Shown: one piece after another, positions 50,986-59,822 of the stretch
Layout: every line of letters starts with the position of its first letter
Position numbering within the stretch: the stretch's first letter is position 1
DNA from: Paludibacter sp. 47-17
GTDB lineage: Bacteria; Bacteroidota; Bacteroidia; Bacteroidales; Paludibacteraceae
DNA length: 64,000 nt
Assembly: GCA_001898935.1 (NCBI GenBank)
Contig: MKVT01000018.1
Span: forward strand, 47,892-111,891
Direction of reading: 5' to 3'
Position numbers and translations under genes: made by a program
Notes under the pieces: model-generated
What the model was told of the DNA's origin: nothing
Database searches by the model: none
Seen by the model: the letters and a program-made list of their open reading frames with translations, nothing else

Positions 50986-51711
50986 TTAATTAATTATCGT
51001 CTCTTTTCCGTAACTCTTGAGGATAGTTTCGGCACGATGCAGCTGTTCGGGCGTGTTCATCTCCACATCTTCCAGCTGGTACTCCCAACCCAGTGCATCG
51101 TACTTGTGTTTGCCCAGCTTATGATAAGGCTGGATTTCGATCTTTTGAACATTGCTCATCGACTCGATGAAATGCCCCAGTTTATGCAAGTGTTCTTCCT
51201 TGTCGGAATAACCCGGCACCAACACATACCTGATCCAGGCCGGCTTGTTGATGCTGTGAAGGAAGGAAGCAAAACGAAGGGTAAGCTGGTTTTTAACCGC
51301 AGTGAGTTCCTGATGCGCCTTTTCGTCCATCTGTTTGATGTCGAGCAAAACCAGATCGGTATACTCCATCAATTCCTTCACGGCCGGCGTCAACACACTC
51401 CCGTTGGTATCGATACAGGTATTGAAACCGTCTTCTTTCAGCGCCTTAAACACCGGAATGAGCTCACGGGCCTGCAACAGCGGCTCGCCTCCCGACACCG
51501 TAATACCTCCTTTTTTGCCGAAATAGGGACGTTGATTACGCGCCATCTGCAAAATCTCATCTACCGAAAGAGGTTTTGCCACCTTCATCTCGATGGTATC
51601 GGGATTGGCACAATACAGGCACTTGAAATTGCAACCCTGCAGAAATAAAACAAGGCGAACGCCCGGCCCATCGAAGGTGCCGAGCGATTCTACCGAATGT
51701 ACGTTGAGCAT
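50986..51711 (-). CDS. pflA: Pyruvate formate-lyase activating enzyme
   Basis: A 241-residue radical-SAM enzyme that puts the glycyl radical on PflB. The [4Fe-4S] cluster motif C-x3-C-x2-C is Cys27, Cys31 and Cys34 in GCNFKCLYCANPD; a GGEPLLQ AdoMet-binding motif follows. It ends four bases before focA and starts 64 bases after the pflB stop. Confidence 0.95.
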   Translation of the reverse strand: MLNVHSVESLGTFDGPGVRLVLFLQGCNFKCLYCANPDTIEMKVAKPLSVDEILQMARNQRPYFGKKGGITVSGGEPLLQARELIPVFKALKEDGFNTCIDTNGSVLTPAVKELMEYTDLVLLDIKQMDEKAHQELTAVKNQLTLRFASFLHSINKPAWIRYVLVPGYSDKEEHLHKLGHFIESMSNVQKIEIQPYHKLGKHKYDALGWEYQLEDVEMNTPEQLHRAETILKSYGKETIIN

Positions 51712-51775
51712 TGTGTTCGTTTTTTACAAAAGAAGTACCTGCAGGCGCTATGGCTAACCCCTGCAGGATGATTTC

Positions 51776-53995
51776 TTATAATGTTTCGAAGAAACTACGC
51801 GAAATTACTTCGAGCTGCTGGGCACGGGTAAGGCGAACAAAGTTCACGGCATAACCCGAAACACGGATGGTGAGCTGTGGGTAATTCTCCGGATGTTCCA
51901 TTGCATCTTCTAACATCTCACGGTTCAAAACGTTCACGTTCAGGTGATGCGCATCTTTCATAAAATAACCGTCGATAATCGAAACCAGATTTTCCTGACG
52001 CTGCAGGTCGGTGGGACCGAGCGATTTGGGCACAATCGAGAAGGTATTCGAGATTCCATCGAGCGCGTTCGTATAGTCGAGTTTAGAGACCGAACTAAGT
52101 GATGCAATGGCACCGGAGTGGTCGCGTCCGTGCATCGGGTTGGCTCCCGGTGCGAAAGGCACGCCATGCGCGCGTCCGTCGGGAGTAGCACCGGTTTTCT
52201 TTCCATATACCACGTTCGAAGTGATGGTCAGAATCGACATCGTAGGCTCCGCATTCTTATACGTAGGCAACTGCGCCAGCAACTGGTTGAAATACGAGGG
52301 AATTTCTACCGCGAATTGATCCACACGGTCGTCGTCGTTTCCATAGAAGGGGAATTCGCCTTCGATTTTGAAGTCAACGGTGATTCCCTGTTCATTGCGT
52401 ACCGGAGTTACTTTGGCGTATTTGATTGCCGAAAGCGAGTCGGCCACGATGCTCAGTCCGGCAACCCCATAAGCCAGGTTAATCTTCGGATTGGTATCGA
52501 TGAGCGACATCTGCGCTTTTTCGTAGTAATATTTATCGTGCATGAAATGGATGATATTCATCGTTTCGTTGTACACGCGGGCCACTTCCTTCATCGTGTA
52601 GCGGAACGCTTCCATCACTTCATCGATATCGAGCACCTCCTGTGATTTCAGTTGGGGAACACCGGTAATTACCTGTTTGCCGGTAAGCTCGCAACGGCCT
52701 TCGTTGAGGGCCAGCAGCAAGGTTTTGGCCAGGTTGGTACGGGCACCGAAGAATTGAATCTGCTTGCCGATTTCCTGGAACGATACGCAGCAGGCAATGC
52801 CGTAGTCGTCGCTGCAACGGGTTTCCTGCATCAGATCGTCGTTTTCGTACTGAATCGACGAGGTATCGATCGATACTTTCGCGCAGAATTTTTTGAAATT
52901 TTCGGGCAGGTGTTCCGACCAGAGAACGGTCATATTCGGCTCGGGCGATGGACCGAGGTTGTATAAAGTCTGCAGGAAACGGAACGAGGTTTTGGTCACT
53001 TTATGACGGCCATCGGCCATCAATCCGCCAATCGACTCGGTTACCCAGGTAGGGTCGCCCGCAAAAATCTCGTTATAGGCCTCCATACGCAGGTGACGCA
53101 CCATACGCAGTTTCATCACAAACTGGTCGATCATCTCCTGAGCATATTCTTCCGAAATTTTACCGTCGGCAATATCCTTTTCGATGTATATATCGAGGAA
53201 CGACGACACATTACCCAGCGACATGGCCGCCCCATCCTGCTCCTTCACGGCAGCCAGGTAGCCCATGTACACCCATTGAATAGCCTCCTGAGCCGTTTCG
53301 GCCGGACGCGACAAATCGAAACCATAGGATTTCCCCATCTCGATCATATCGTAAAGAGCTTTAATCTGCTCCGATACTTCTTCCCGCAGGCGAATACGGG
53401 CATCGGTCATCGGACCTGTCAGATTTTCGAGATCCGCCTTTTTAAATTCTATCAGTTTAGCGATACCATACAGGGCCACACGACGGTAATCGCCGATGAT
53501 ACGGCCACGAGCATAATTATCGGGCAAACCGGTCAGGATTCCCAACGAGCGATAAGTCCGGATTTCGTTGGTATACACATCAAAAACACCATCGTTGTGC
53601 GTTTTCACGTATTTGGTGAATGTTTCTTTAACCTGCGGATCCACTTCCACACCCTGTTCCGAGCAGGCTTTATCCACCACTGCAAATCCACCATAAGGCT
53701 TCATGGCACGTTTGAGCAACATATCGGTTTGCAAACCCACGATTAATTCCTTTTGCCGGTCGATATAACCCGGGGCATGCGAAGTAATGGTCGAAACTGT
53801 TTTGTTGTCGATTGCACGTACTCCGTTGTTTTTACGTTCTTCCTGAATAGCATCTTTACAGATTTGCCAAAGATCGTTGGTACGTTGAGTAGGTCCGCAA
53901 AGGAACGAATCGTCGCCATCGTAAGGAGACACATTTTTTAACACAAAATCACGAACGTCGACTGCGACATTCCAATTACCTGGTTTAAAGCTCAT
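51776..53995 (-). CDS. pflB: Formate C-acetyltransferase (pyruvate formate-lyase)
   Basis: A 739-residue glycyl radical enzyme splitting pyruvate and CoA into acetyl-CoA and formate. The active-site cysteine pair is Cys402-Cys403 (GIACCVS) and the glycyl radical is Gly714 in RVSGYAVNF, 25 residues from the end. It starts [20 protein letters not shown] at 53993-53995. It heads an operon with pflA and focA, marking strict or facultative anaerobic growth. A TATTTTTG -7 box lies about 70 bases upstream. An ATP-site or FNR operator was not recognised. Confidence 0.97.
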   Translation of the reverse strand: MSFKPGNWNVAVDVRDFVLKNVSPYDGDDSFLCGPTQRTNDLWQICKDAIQEERKNNGVRAIDNKTVSTITSHAPGYIDRQKELIVGLQTDMLLKRAMKPYGGFAVVDKACSEQGVEVDPQVKETFTKYVKTHNDGVFDVYTNEIRTYRSLGILTGLPDNYARGRIIGDYRRVALYGIAKLIEFKKADLENLTGPMTDARIRLREEVSEQIKALYDMIEMGKSYGFDLSRPAETAQEAIQWVYMGYLAAVKEQDGAAMSLGNVSSFLDIYIEKDIADGKISEEYAQEMIDQFVMKLRMVRHLRMEAYNEIFAGDPTWVTESIGGLMADGRHKVTKTSFRFLQTLYNLGPSPEPNMTVLWSEHLPENFKKFCAKVSIDTSSIQYENDDLMQETRCSDDYGIACCVSFQEIGKQIQFFGARTNLAKTLLLALNEGRCELTGKQVITGVPQLKSQEVLDIDEVMEAFRYTMKEVARVYNETMNIIHFMHDKYYYEKAQMSLIDTNPKINLAYGVAGLSIVADSLSAIKYAKVTPVRNEQGITVDFKIEGEFPFYGNDDDRVDQFAVEIPSYFNQLLAQLPTYKNAEPTMSILTITSNVVYGKKTGATPDGRAHGVPFAPGANPMHGRDHSGAIASLSSVSKLDYTNALDGISNTFSIVPKSLGPTDLQRQENLVSIIDGYFMKDAHHLNVNVLNREMLEDAMEHPENYPQLTIRVSGYAVNFVRLTRAQQLEVISRSFFETL

Positions 53996-54066
53996 AAATT
54001 AGTGATGAGTGATGAGTTATTAGAGTTTTAGTTTAATTCAACATATTAGTTTCGCGAATTCGGGTG

Positions 54067-54074
54067 CAAAAATA
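54067..54074 (-). promoter_or_regulatory. -7 box of the pflB promoter
   Basis: TATTTTTG on the minus strand, 71 bases upstream of the pflB ATG; -33 not clear. Confidence 0.4.
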
Positions 54075-54331
54075 CAAAAAATATGTTTTATAGCATAATT
54101 TATTGGAGAAATTTTTCACTAATATGTAATCCCGACATTGCATTCTAAATATATACTATCTATTTGTGGTATTTTATTGCGCTTATTTAGAATGTTAAAA
54201 TGAGTCAAAACAAAGAAATTACAGAGCAGACAGCCAGCATCGGCCGGGCAAGGAAACCCCACACGACACGAAATCCGACCCACAATCCGTCATCCTGATT
54301 TTTGGCGCTCGAAAAAAATATTCCAAAAACA

Positions 54332-54361
54332 TTGTGAATTCCAAAAAATAAACTACTTTTG
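54332..54361 (+). promoter_or_regulatory. Promoter of tRNA-Leu
   Basis: TTG (54332-54334), 19-base spacer, TACTTTTG (54354-54361), ending 26 bases before the mature tRNA. Confidence 0.6.
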
Positions 54362-54387
54362 CAAACCGAAACGCAAAACGTTTCCAT

Positions 54388-54471
54388 GCCCAGATGGCGG
54401 AATTGGTAGACGCGCTGGTCTCAAACACCAGTGGATTCACTTCCATGCCGGTTCGATCCCGGCTCTGGGTA
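54388..54471 (+). tRNA. tRNA-Leu (CAA)
   Basis: An 84-base class II tRNA with acceptor GCCCAGA pairing with TCTGGGT, anticodon stem CTGGT/ACCAG and loop CTCAAAC (anticodon CAA), long variable arm and T-arm GGTTCGATCCC. The accessory island begins directly after it. Confidence 0.95.
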
Positions 54472-54477
54472 CAACTA

Positions 54478-54518
54478 AAAACGCTAATAAACTGAAATTC
54501 AGTACTTAGCGTTTTTTT
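54478..54518 (+). terminator. Terminator of tRNA-Leu
   Basis: AAAACGCTAA (54478-54487) pairs with TTAGCGTTTT (54506-54515), with an inner CTGAA/TTCAG stem, and is followed by a T-run to 54518. Confidence 0.8.
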
Positions 54519-54668
54519 ATTCCCATTTTTTGTCCATCAAATGTCCACCTGATGATTTTCTACATTTTTGGGCTATTACAAAGAAGGCAAAAAACACTGG
54601 ATTTTGGCTCTACTAAATTAGAAAAATCTTTTCAGAAATACAAGAATTGCCGGAAGTCAAAATTTGAC

Positions 54669-54676
54669 TAACTTTG
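54669..54676 (+). promoter_or_regulatory. -7 box for the 68-aa protein gene
   Basis: TAACTTTG with a TTG 19 bases upstream (54647-54649). The leader to the ATG at 54861 would be about 180 bases. Confidence 0.35.
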
Positions 54677-54860
54677 TAGCATGTACTCCTAAAGCACATA
54701 ATTTTCATAGTTAAGGTTTGGGTTAAATGTACTATGGGTGGCTGGGAAGTTACCCATTTATGTTTTTAGGAAAACCGGATACTCACCCCGAAAAACAAAT
54801 CAGCGTTACCGTGAAAATAAATAAGAGAGTAAAATAAGCTTTAAAAAAACAGAGAAAATT

Positions 54861-55067
54861 ATGGACTATTATTACGTAAACAAGGTCGCTCAGCCAACTG
54901 GTGAGCATGAAGTACACAAAAGTACTTGCGGTTATCTTCCTCACTCAAGCAATTTGATAGGATTGGGTTATTTCTCCAATTGTGCAGATGCTGTGAGAAA
55001 AGCAAAAGAGTATTACACAAATGTAGATGGATGCTATTACTGTTGCAATGCTTGCCACAGGAGATAA
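54861..55067 (+). CDS. Small Cys/His-rich protein, unknown function
   Basis: A 68-residue protein. It has a GEHEVHKSTCGYLP segment (about 14-27), a GYFSNCADAVRKAKEYY helix, and a C-terminal GCYYCCNACH cluster with Cys58, Cys61, Cys62, Cys65 and His66, likely to bind zinc. Proteins with this HEVH-C ... GYF-C-DAV ... GC-x2-C pattern are scattered in bacterial accessory regions; no function is known to me. It heads the cassette with the GIY-YIG-like and TIR genes and is followed by a hairpin. Confidence 0.75.
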   Translation: MDYYYVNKVAQPTGEHEVHKSTCGYLPHSSNLIGLGYFSNCADAVRKAKEYYTNVDGCYYCCNACHRR

Positions 55068-55076
55068 AAATCATTC

Positions 55077-55113
55077 GTCAAAGAAGGTGAGTATTCCGCT
55101 CGCCTTCTTTGAC
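55077..55113 (+). terminator. Hairpin after the 68-aa protein gene
   Basis: A 15-bp stem (55077-55091 with 55099-55113, one G-U type pair), loop of seven, with no strong U-run, 10 bases after the stop. It may be a weak terminator or mRNA stabiliser within the cassette. Confidence 0.5.
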
Positions 55114-55144
55114 ATTAATTATTAACCTTAAAATTTAAAACAAA

Positions 55145-55441
55145 ATGACATCACAGCAAATCATACAGGAAATTAATAATCACCTAACAACGAGTCCAAA
55201 ACAATATTATAGTGATTATTATATCGGAATTACAAACGACATAGAAAGACGGTTGTTCGACGAACATAATGTTCCTCGAAATGGACATTGGTGGATACAC
55301 AGAATCGCAGATAGTGAAACTCATTCAAGAGCTGCTGAGAAACATTTTTTAGACAAAGGAATGAAAGGTGGTACCGGCGGCGGTGGAACCGATTGTATAT
55401 ATGTATATTGTTATGAAATTTCTAACTCAACCATTGAATAA
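55145..55441 (+). CDS. GIY-YIG-superfamily-like small protein
   Basis: A 98-residue protein. The segment YYIGITNDIERRLFDEH (about 25-41) matches the YIG strand and the helix with catalytic-type Arg of GIY-YIG nucleases, and SRAAEKHFLDKG (about 60-71) matches the following helix with the metal-binding Glu. The first GIY strand is poor and a GGTGGGGTD loop near residue 76 is unusual. It could be a nuclease or a degenerate fold. It ends two bases before the ATG of the DUF1883-TIR gene, so the two are likely cotranscribed. Confidence 0.65.
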   Translation: MTSQQIIQEINNHLTTSPKQYYSDYYIGITNDIERRLFDEHNVPRNGHWWIHRIADSETHSRAAEKHFLDKGMKGGTGGGGTDCIYVYCYEISNSTIE

Positions 55442-55443
55442 AT

Positions 55444-56209
55444 ATGAAGTACAACGTTTACGATTTATGACAATTGAAAAGAGGTGACAGGGTTCAGGTC
55501 ACTTTATCTGGTAATGCAGCTAATGTCCGCTTAATGGATAGTTCACATTATCAAAGTTATAAGAATGGGAGACGTCATCGCTATATCGGCGGACTTGCGA
55601 CAAAATCACCTATTGTTTTAGGCGTTCCAAATTCCGGACATTGGTATGTAACTGTCGATTTGCAGGGACTGAGAGGAACCGTTCGTTCATCCGTACGAGT
55701 ATTACCCAATGCTTTGCCGGAGTACAGAGAACCGGCGCTATCAACAGTCCCTTCATTAGTGCATCATCCAGATAATTTACCCAATATGGGAGATGAGCAA
55801 AGTATGATGTGTTCATTTCTCATGCGTCCGAAGATAAAAATGAAGTGGTCAGGCCATTCGCTTATGCCCTAAAATCAGAAGGATTAAAAGTATGGTATGA
55901 TGAATTTGAGTTGAAAATATGTGATAGCTTGAGGCGGAAAATTGACATGGGATTATCTCGAAGTAAATTTGGTATCGTTGTTTTATCAAATAGTTTTATC
56001 AGAAAAGGCTGGACTAACTACGAACTTGATGGAATTATCACAAAAGCTAATACTGGCGAGCAAGTAGTCTTCCGATATGGCATAATATTACTAAAAAAGA
56101 GGTTATTGACTTTTCACCTTCTCTTGCGGACAAACTTGCTCGTAATACGTCTTCATATACTGTTGAAGAGATTGCATCAGAGATAGCAGAATTGATAAAA
56201 AACAACTAA
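55444..56209 (+). pseudogene. DUF1883-TIR domain protein, inactivated by three lesions
   Basis: Read across frames, this is one gene: MKYNVYDL, then DUF1883 (KRGDRVQVTLSGNAANV to VRSSVRVLPN), a linker, and a TIR domain (DVFISHASEDKNEVVRPFAY, WYDEFELKI, SRSKFGIVVLSNSFIRKGW, NYELDGI) ending SEIAELIKNN. Three defects break it: an in-frame TGA at 55468-55470 (codon 9), a one-base deletion near 55803 before the TIR domain, and another near 56068. TIR domains in bacterial defence often cleave NAD; the W-x3-E segment with the likely catalytic Glu is still encoded. It could be a real pseudogene or partly sequencing error. Confidence 0.8.
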
Positions 56210-56315
56210 GTAGCCTTTTGTTGTGTATGGTTGAAAATAATACTCCAAAATAAATTATTATTATATTTCAGCGAAATTTCTCCAACCGCAAGATCGAGGT
56301 ATTATGTAAAATCAC

Positions 56316-56323
56316 TATCTTTG
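56316..56323 (+). promoter_or_regulatory. -7 box of the abiE pair
   Basis: TATCTTTG, 29 bases before the ATG at 56353; no clear -33. Confidence 0.45.
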
Positions 56324-56352
56324 CAGTTGAAAATTTTACCCTAAGATATAGT

Positions 56353-57120
56353 ATGAGTATAGATGAAGGGAATAAACTCAACCAACTATTGCAAAAGCAT
56401 AATTCCGGAGGACTGTATTTTTCTGCATGGTTGAAAGAAAATGGTTACTCCGATCAATTGCTGAAGAGTTACCGGGATTCGGGCTGGTTGGCGGCTTTAT
56501 CCCGTGGCGTGATGTATCGCCCCGGAGATAGGCTGCGTGCGTTTGCTGTATTAGAAAGCTACAACAAACAGTTGGGAAAGAATTTCCATATAACCGCTCA
56601 CTCGGCATTAGAACTTGCTGGATTCAATCATTATGTACCAATGGGAAAGCCTATATTAATTATTGGGCATCCGAAACAGGAGCCGGTTCCCGATTGGCTG
56701 AAGACCGATAGTTTTGACTATTCATTCAAGTTCTTCACAACGGAGATATTTTCTAATCCACAATTAGCCACGGTCAATACAGATTACCCTCATTTGAAGG
56801 CTTCCGCTCCTGAACAGGCTTTTTTAGAATGCTTGTTATTGGCTCCGAAACAGTATTCGTATATGGATCTGTATTATATCATGGAGCAATTGACGACCCT
56901 TCGTCCGGATGTTGTACAGGAATTACTGGAAAATACAGATAATCTGAAAGTCAAACGGATGTTCCTTTATATGGCTGAAAAAGCCGGGCATCACTGGTTT
57001 GATTTGCTTAAGACAGATAAAATAGCATTAGGATCGGCTAAACATAAACTCGTGGAAAACGGTTCGTATGTGCCGAAATATAAAATAACTGTTCCCAAAG
57101 AGTTGTACGAATATGAATGA
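56353..57120 (+). CDS. abiEi: AbiEi-type antitoxin (type IV toxin-antitoxin)
   Basis: A 255-residue protein. The N-terminal winged-helix part (about 1-60, GGLYFSAWLKENGYSDQLLK and GWLAALSRGVMYRPGD) is the AbiEi DNA-binding domain; the C-terminal part (HITAHSALELAGFNHYVPMG, KASAPEQAFLECLLL) is the AbiEi_3-like domain. In the family it represses its operon and counteracts the AbiEii nucleotidyltransferase. Its stop overlaps the abiEii start by eight bases. Confidence 0.85.
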   Translation: MSIDEGNKLNQLLQKHNSGGLYFSAWLKENGYSDQLLKSYRDSGWLAALSRGVMYRPGDRLRAFAVLESYNKQLGKNFHITAHSALELAGFNHYVPMGKPILIIGHPKQEPVPDWLKTDSFDYSFKFFTTEIFSNPQLATVNTDYPHLKASAPEQAFLECLLLAPKQYSYMDLYYIMEQLTTLRPDVVQELLENTDNLKVKRMFLYMAEKAGHHWFDLLKTDKIALGSAKHKLVENGSYVPKYKITVPKELYEYE

Positions 57121-58015
57121 GTTATATAAAAAACAGGTGGTACTGCTGATTAGAATAATGCCTTCTGTATATCGGATTCAGGATTTTGCTGTTCATGGAG
57201 GAACGGCGATTAATCTGTTCCATAAGAATATGCCCCGCTATTCCGTTGATATAGATATCACCTATATCCCTGTTCAGGATAGGGAGAAAAGCCTGAGAGC
57301 AATCAATGTTCATTTGGTTGAATTGAAGCAGATGATTGAGAAAACGATTCCGGGCATTCGGGTTAATCACAAATCCGATGTATGGAAATTGCTGTGCATT
57401 AAGGATGGAGCGACTGTAAAAATCGAGGTAAACGGTACGAAGAGGGGAATTATCGGAACAACCGAAGATAAATCGCTTTGTGCGAAAGCAGAGGCGGAAT
57501 TTAGTATGGGATGCACAGCTCGGATTGTTTCATTCACTCAGTTGTATGGAGGGAAAATTTCGGCAGCATTGAGCCGACAGCATCCGCGTGACCTTTTTGA
57601 CTGTAAATATATGCCACTCGACTCTCTCGATCAGTCGAAAGATGGCTTGATGTTTTGCTTGTTGGGGACCGACAAACCGATACTCGAATCCCTGCAACCC
57701 AATCCAGTAGATCAAACAGATGCTTTGAAAAATCAATTTGAGGGAATGACAGATATCCCGTTTTCATACGAAGATTATGAAGTTACACGAAAAGAACTGA
57801 TAGAGAAAGTAAATCAGCTATTTACCAAAGATGATAAGGAATTTTTTATTTCATTTGAACAGGGTGATCCGGAATGGAGTAAATGCTGTGCCGGAGATTT
57901 AAGTGAATTTCCATCGGTCAAATGGAAACTTCAAAACATCCTAAAGTTGAAGGAAATGAATCCCGAGAAATTTAAATCTGGAGTGGGAAAATTACGAGAA
58001 TATCTTTTTAAATAA
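57113..58015 (+). CDS. abiEii: AbiEii nucleotidyltransferase toxin
   Basis: A 300-residue DUF1814-type nucleotidyltransferase. The GG motif is HGGTAINL (Gly29-Gly30) and the metal site is SVDIDITY with Ser44, Asp46 and Asp48; RGIIGTT, then an RHPRDLFDCKYM-like RQHPRDLFDCKYM block (about 160-172), completes the family pattern. AbiEii toxins act on tRNA or nucleotides and cause growth arrest in phage-infected cells. The gene appears intact. The ATG at 57113 overlaps the antitoxin stop. Confidence 0.88.
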   Translation: MNELYKKQVVLLIRIMPSVYRIQDFAVHGGTAINLFHKNMPRYSVDIDITYIPVQDREKSLRAINVHLVELKQMIEKTIPGIRVNHKSDVWKLLCIKDGATVKIEVNGTKRGIIGTTEDKSLCAKAEAEFSMGCTARIVSFTQLYGGKISAALSRQHPRDLFDCKYMPLDSLDQSKDGLMFCLLGTDKPILESLQPNPVDQTDALKNQFEGMTDIPFSYEDYEVTRKELIEKVNQLFTKDDKEFFISFEQGDPEWSKCCAGDLSEFPSVKWKLQNILKLKEMNPEKFKSGVGKLREYLFK

Positions 58016-58456
58016 TTATTTTTGTCCTCAGAACCATACTCTCAGTATAGATACAGGCGCAAAAATAAACTGAAATAATATTTGCGTTCCTTCCAAAAAA
58101 TAGCACTTTTGTACCTGTATGAAATGCGGTGAAAATCGCGGCAATTTGCCCCTGTCAAATTCGGGGATGTACTAATTTCAGAGATTAATAGTTTTTGTAT
58201 ATCAGCCGGTTAGAAAGGAATAAACGTTCCCTCTCTCTCCGCTGGAAGGTCTGGACAAAACCAGACAACAACAGCACAAAAACCTACAAATCAACAACTT
58301 GTAGTTTTTTTTGTGTCCAATATGTCCGTCATAAAAACATAATTCCGGGCTAAGTACTTAAAGCACAAGGCTTTGCTATTAAATGTAGATCGTATAAATA
58401 ACGATTTAGAAATAAGCGAAGTGCACTGATACACAACATTTTGAATAGCCAAGAGA
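58016..58456. other. Intergenic region with att-like debris before the IS
   Basis: About 440 bases, no gene. It has a CCCTCTCTCTCCGCT word (about 58226-58240) resembling the 3' end of a tRNA-Ser, a terminator (58284-58312), and TGTCCAA/TGTCCG words at about 58314-58328 similar in layout to those after tRNA-Leu. This may be the right border of a decayed integrative element. Confidence 0.45.
58284..58312 (+). terminator. Terminator-like hairpin with long U-run
   Basis: CTACAA (58284-58289) pairs with TTGTAG (58299-58304), followed by eight T's. It is not directly behind any intact gene (270 bases after abiEii). Confidence 0.6.
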
Positions 58457-58511
58457 GTGTAAAGTAAACTGTGTCATGCTACAACAAACTAGTAGTTAAC
58501 ACGCTTATTTT

Positions 58512-59720
58512 ATGATGTCAAACGAAGAAATTGATTACAAGTTGGCTGCCGAGCAGTTACGTACCGGCAAGCCGTTGTTTGGAAAAGATGGAGCCTTAGC
58601 ACCCATGTTGGAGCGTATATTGAATGCCGCTCTTGAGGATGAGATGGATGCTCACCTGAGTGTAGAATCCCGTGAGTCTGGCAATCGCCGTAATGGAAAG
58701 ATGCCCAAGACAGTTCAGACTCAGTATGGTGAAGTGACCGTTGAGACTCCCCGTGACCGTGACGGGAGTTTTGATCCTCAGACCGTCCGCAAGCGTGAGA
58801 CGATTCTCGCAGAGGGCATGGCAGACCAGATCATCGGTATGTATGCCTTTGGTACGAGTACCCGTGAGATCCGCCGTTACTTTGAGCGCGAGTTCAATAC
58901 CAGTCTGTCTGCCGAGACCATCAGTGCGATAACCGATCGTGTGCTTCCTGAGATTAAGGAGTGGAAGTCGCGTATGCTGGAACCGGTATATACGATCTGT
59001 TGGCTTGATGCCATCCATTACAAGGTAAAGGACGACAATGGCCGTGCCGTCACTCGTGCCATCTACCATGTGCTGGGCATTAACAAGTATGGGCATAAAG
59101 AACTACTTGGCATGTACGTCGCCAGGAGTGAGGGTGCCAACTTCTGGCTGGAGGTGCTTACGGACTTGCAGAACCGTGGCGTGGAGGATATCATGATATG
59201 CTGCGTGGATGGCCTTAAGGGATTCCCAGATGCTATCCAGAGCGTATTTCCCAATACAGCCGTTCAACTCTGCATCGTGCATCAGATACGCAACTCCATC
59301 AAGTACGTTGGCAGCAAGCATCAGAAGGAGTTCCTGAAGGACCTGAAGCTTGTCTATGGCACTGTCAGTAAGGAGGCTGCCGAAACTGAGCTTGACAGCC
59401 TTGAAACCAAATGGGGTGATCGGTATCCCATCGTCATCAAGTCGTGGCGCGACAACTGGGAGCGTCTGACAGAGTTTTTCCAGTACACCAAGGAGATCCG
59501 CCGTCTCATCTATACGACAAATACTGTTGAGGGCTATCACCGTCAGATTCGTAAGGTCACGAAGAACAAAGGCGTCTTTCCGTCTGATACGGCACTGGAG
59601 AAACTGGCCTACCTGGCCTATCGTAATATCAGTGAGAAATGGACTATGCCACTGACCAATTGGGCACTCATCTCACAACAACTGGCCATAAAATTTGGGA
59701 ATAGATTTCAAATCATGTAA
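58512..59720 (+). CDS. IS256-family transposase
   Basis: A 402-residue DDE transposase. Catalytic residues are Asp166 (CWLDAIHYKV), Asp233 (CCVDGLKGFPDAI) and Glu340 (TTNTVEGYH), in the usual IS256/Mutator spacing, with the C/H-containing insertion AVQLCIVHQIRNS between. The N-terminal GNRRNGKMPKTVQTQYGEV is the DNA-binding part. It looks intact and functional, and its codon use is GC-richer than the surrounding island. Confidence 0.93.
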   Translation: MMSNEEIDYKLAAEQLRTGKPLFGKDGALAPMLERILNAALEDEMDAHLSVESRESGNRRNGKMPKTVQTQYGEVTVETPRDRDGSFDPQTVRKRETILAEGMADQIIGMYAFGTSTREIRRYFEREFNTSLSAETISAITDRVLPEIKEWKSRMLEPVYTICWLDAIHYKVKDDNGRAVTRAIYHVLGINKYGHKELLGMYVARSEGANFWLEVLTDLQNRGVEDIMICCVDGLKGFPDAIQSVFPNTAVQLCIVHQIRNSIKYVGSKHQKEFLKDLKLVYGTVSKEAAETELDSLETKWGDRYPIVIKSWRDNWERLTEFFQYTKEIRRLIYTTNTVEGYHRQIRKVTKNKGVFPSDTALEKLAYLAYRNISEKWTMPLTNWALISQQLAIKFGNRFQIM

Positions 59721-59739
59721 CTTTGCACAAAAGAAAACT

Positions 59740-59784
59740 CCTCAGATGGAAAATGCGATTAAAAATCGCATTCCCCATCTGAGG
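59740..59784 (+). terminator. Two-tier hairpin inside the IS right end
   Basis: CCTCAGATGG (59740-59749) pairs with CCATCTGAGG (59775-59784), and an inner AATGCGATT pairs with AATCGCATT. It starts 20 bases after the transposase stop and lies 44 bases from the IS end; likely a transposase terminator or a block on outside transcription. Confidence 0.6.
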
Positions 59785-59822
59785 TTAAAGATATAAGGAA
59801 TAGAGCCTTGACACAGTTCCAA

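Larger units (their letters stand above)
53996..54387. other. Intergenic region between pflB and tRNA-Leu
   Basis: About 390 bases. It holds a minus-strand TATTTTTG box for pflB (54067-54074) and the tRNA-Leu promoter. No coding gene or FNR-like palindrome was seen. Confidence 0.6.
54472..54860. other. Element-border region after tRNA-Leu
   Basis: About 390 bases without a gene. It contains the tRNA terminator, two TGTCCA/TGTCCAC words at about 54528-54551 of the kind found next to integrase genes, and a TAACTTTG -7 box (54669-54676) for the next gene. No integrase is left and no repeat of the tRNA 3' end was spotted further right. Confidence 0.5.

Noticed and set aside
55809..56186. A stand-alone TIR protein
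   Set aside because: The frame begins and ends at single-base deletions; upstream and downstream frames complete a normal DUF1883-TIR protein, so this is one broken gene.
58200..58245. A tRNA-Ser gene
   Set aside because: Only a 3'-end-like word (CCCTCTCTCTCCGCT) is present; no acceptor 5' half, anticodon arm or consensus T-loop can be folded.
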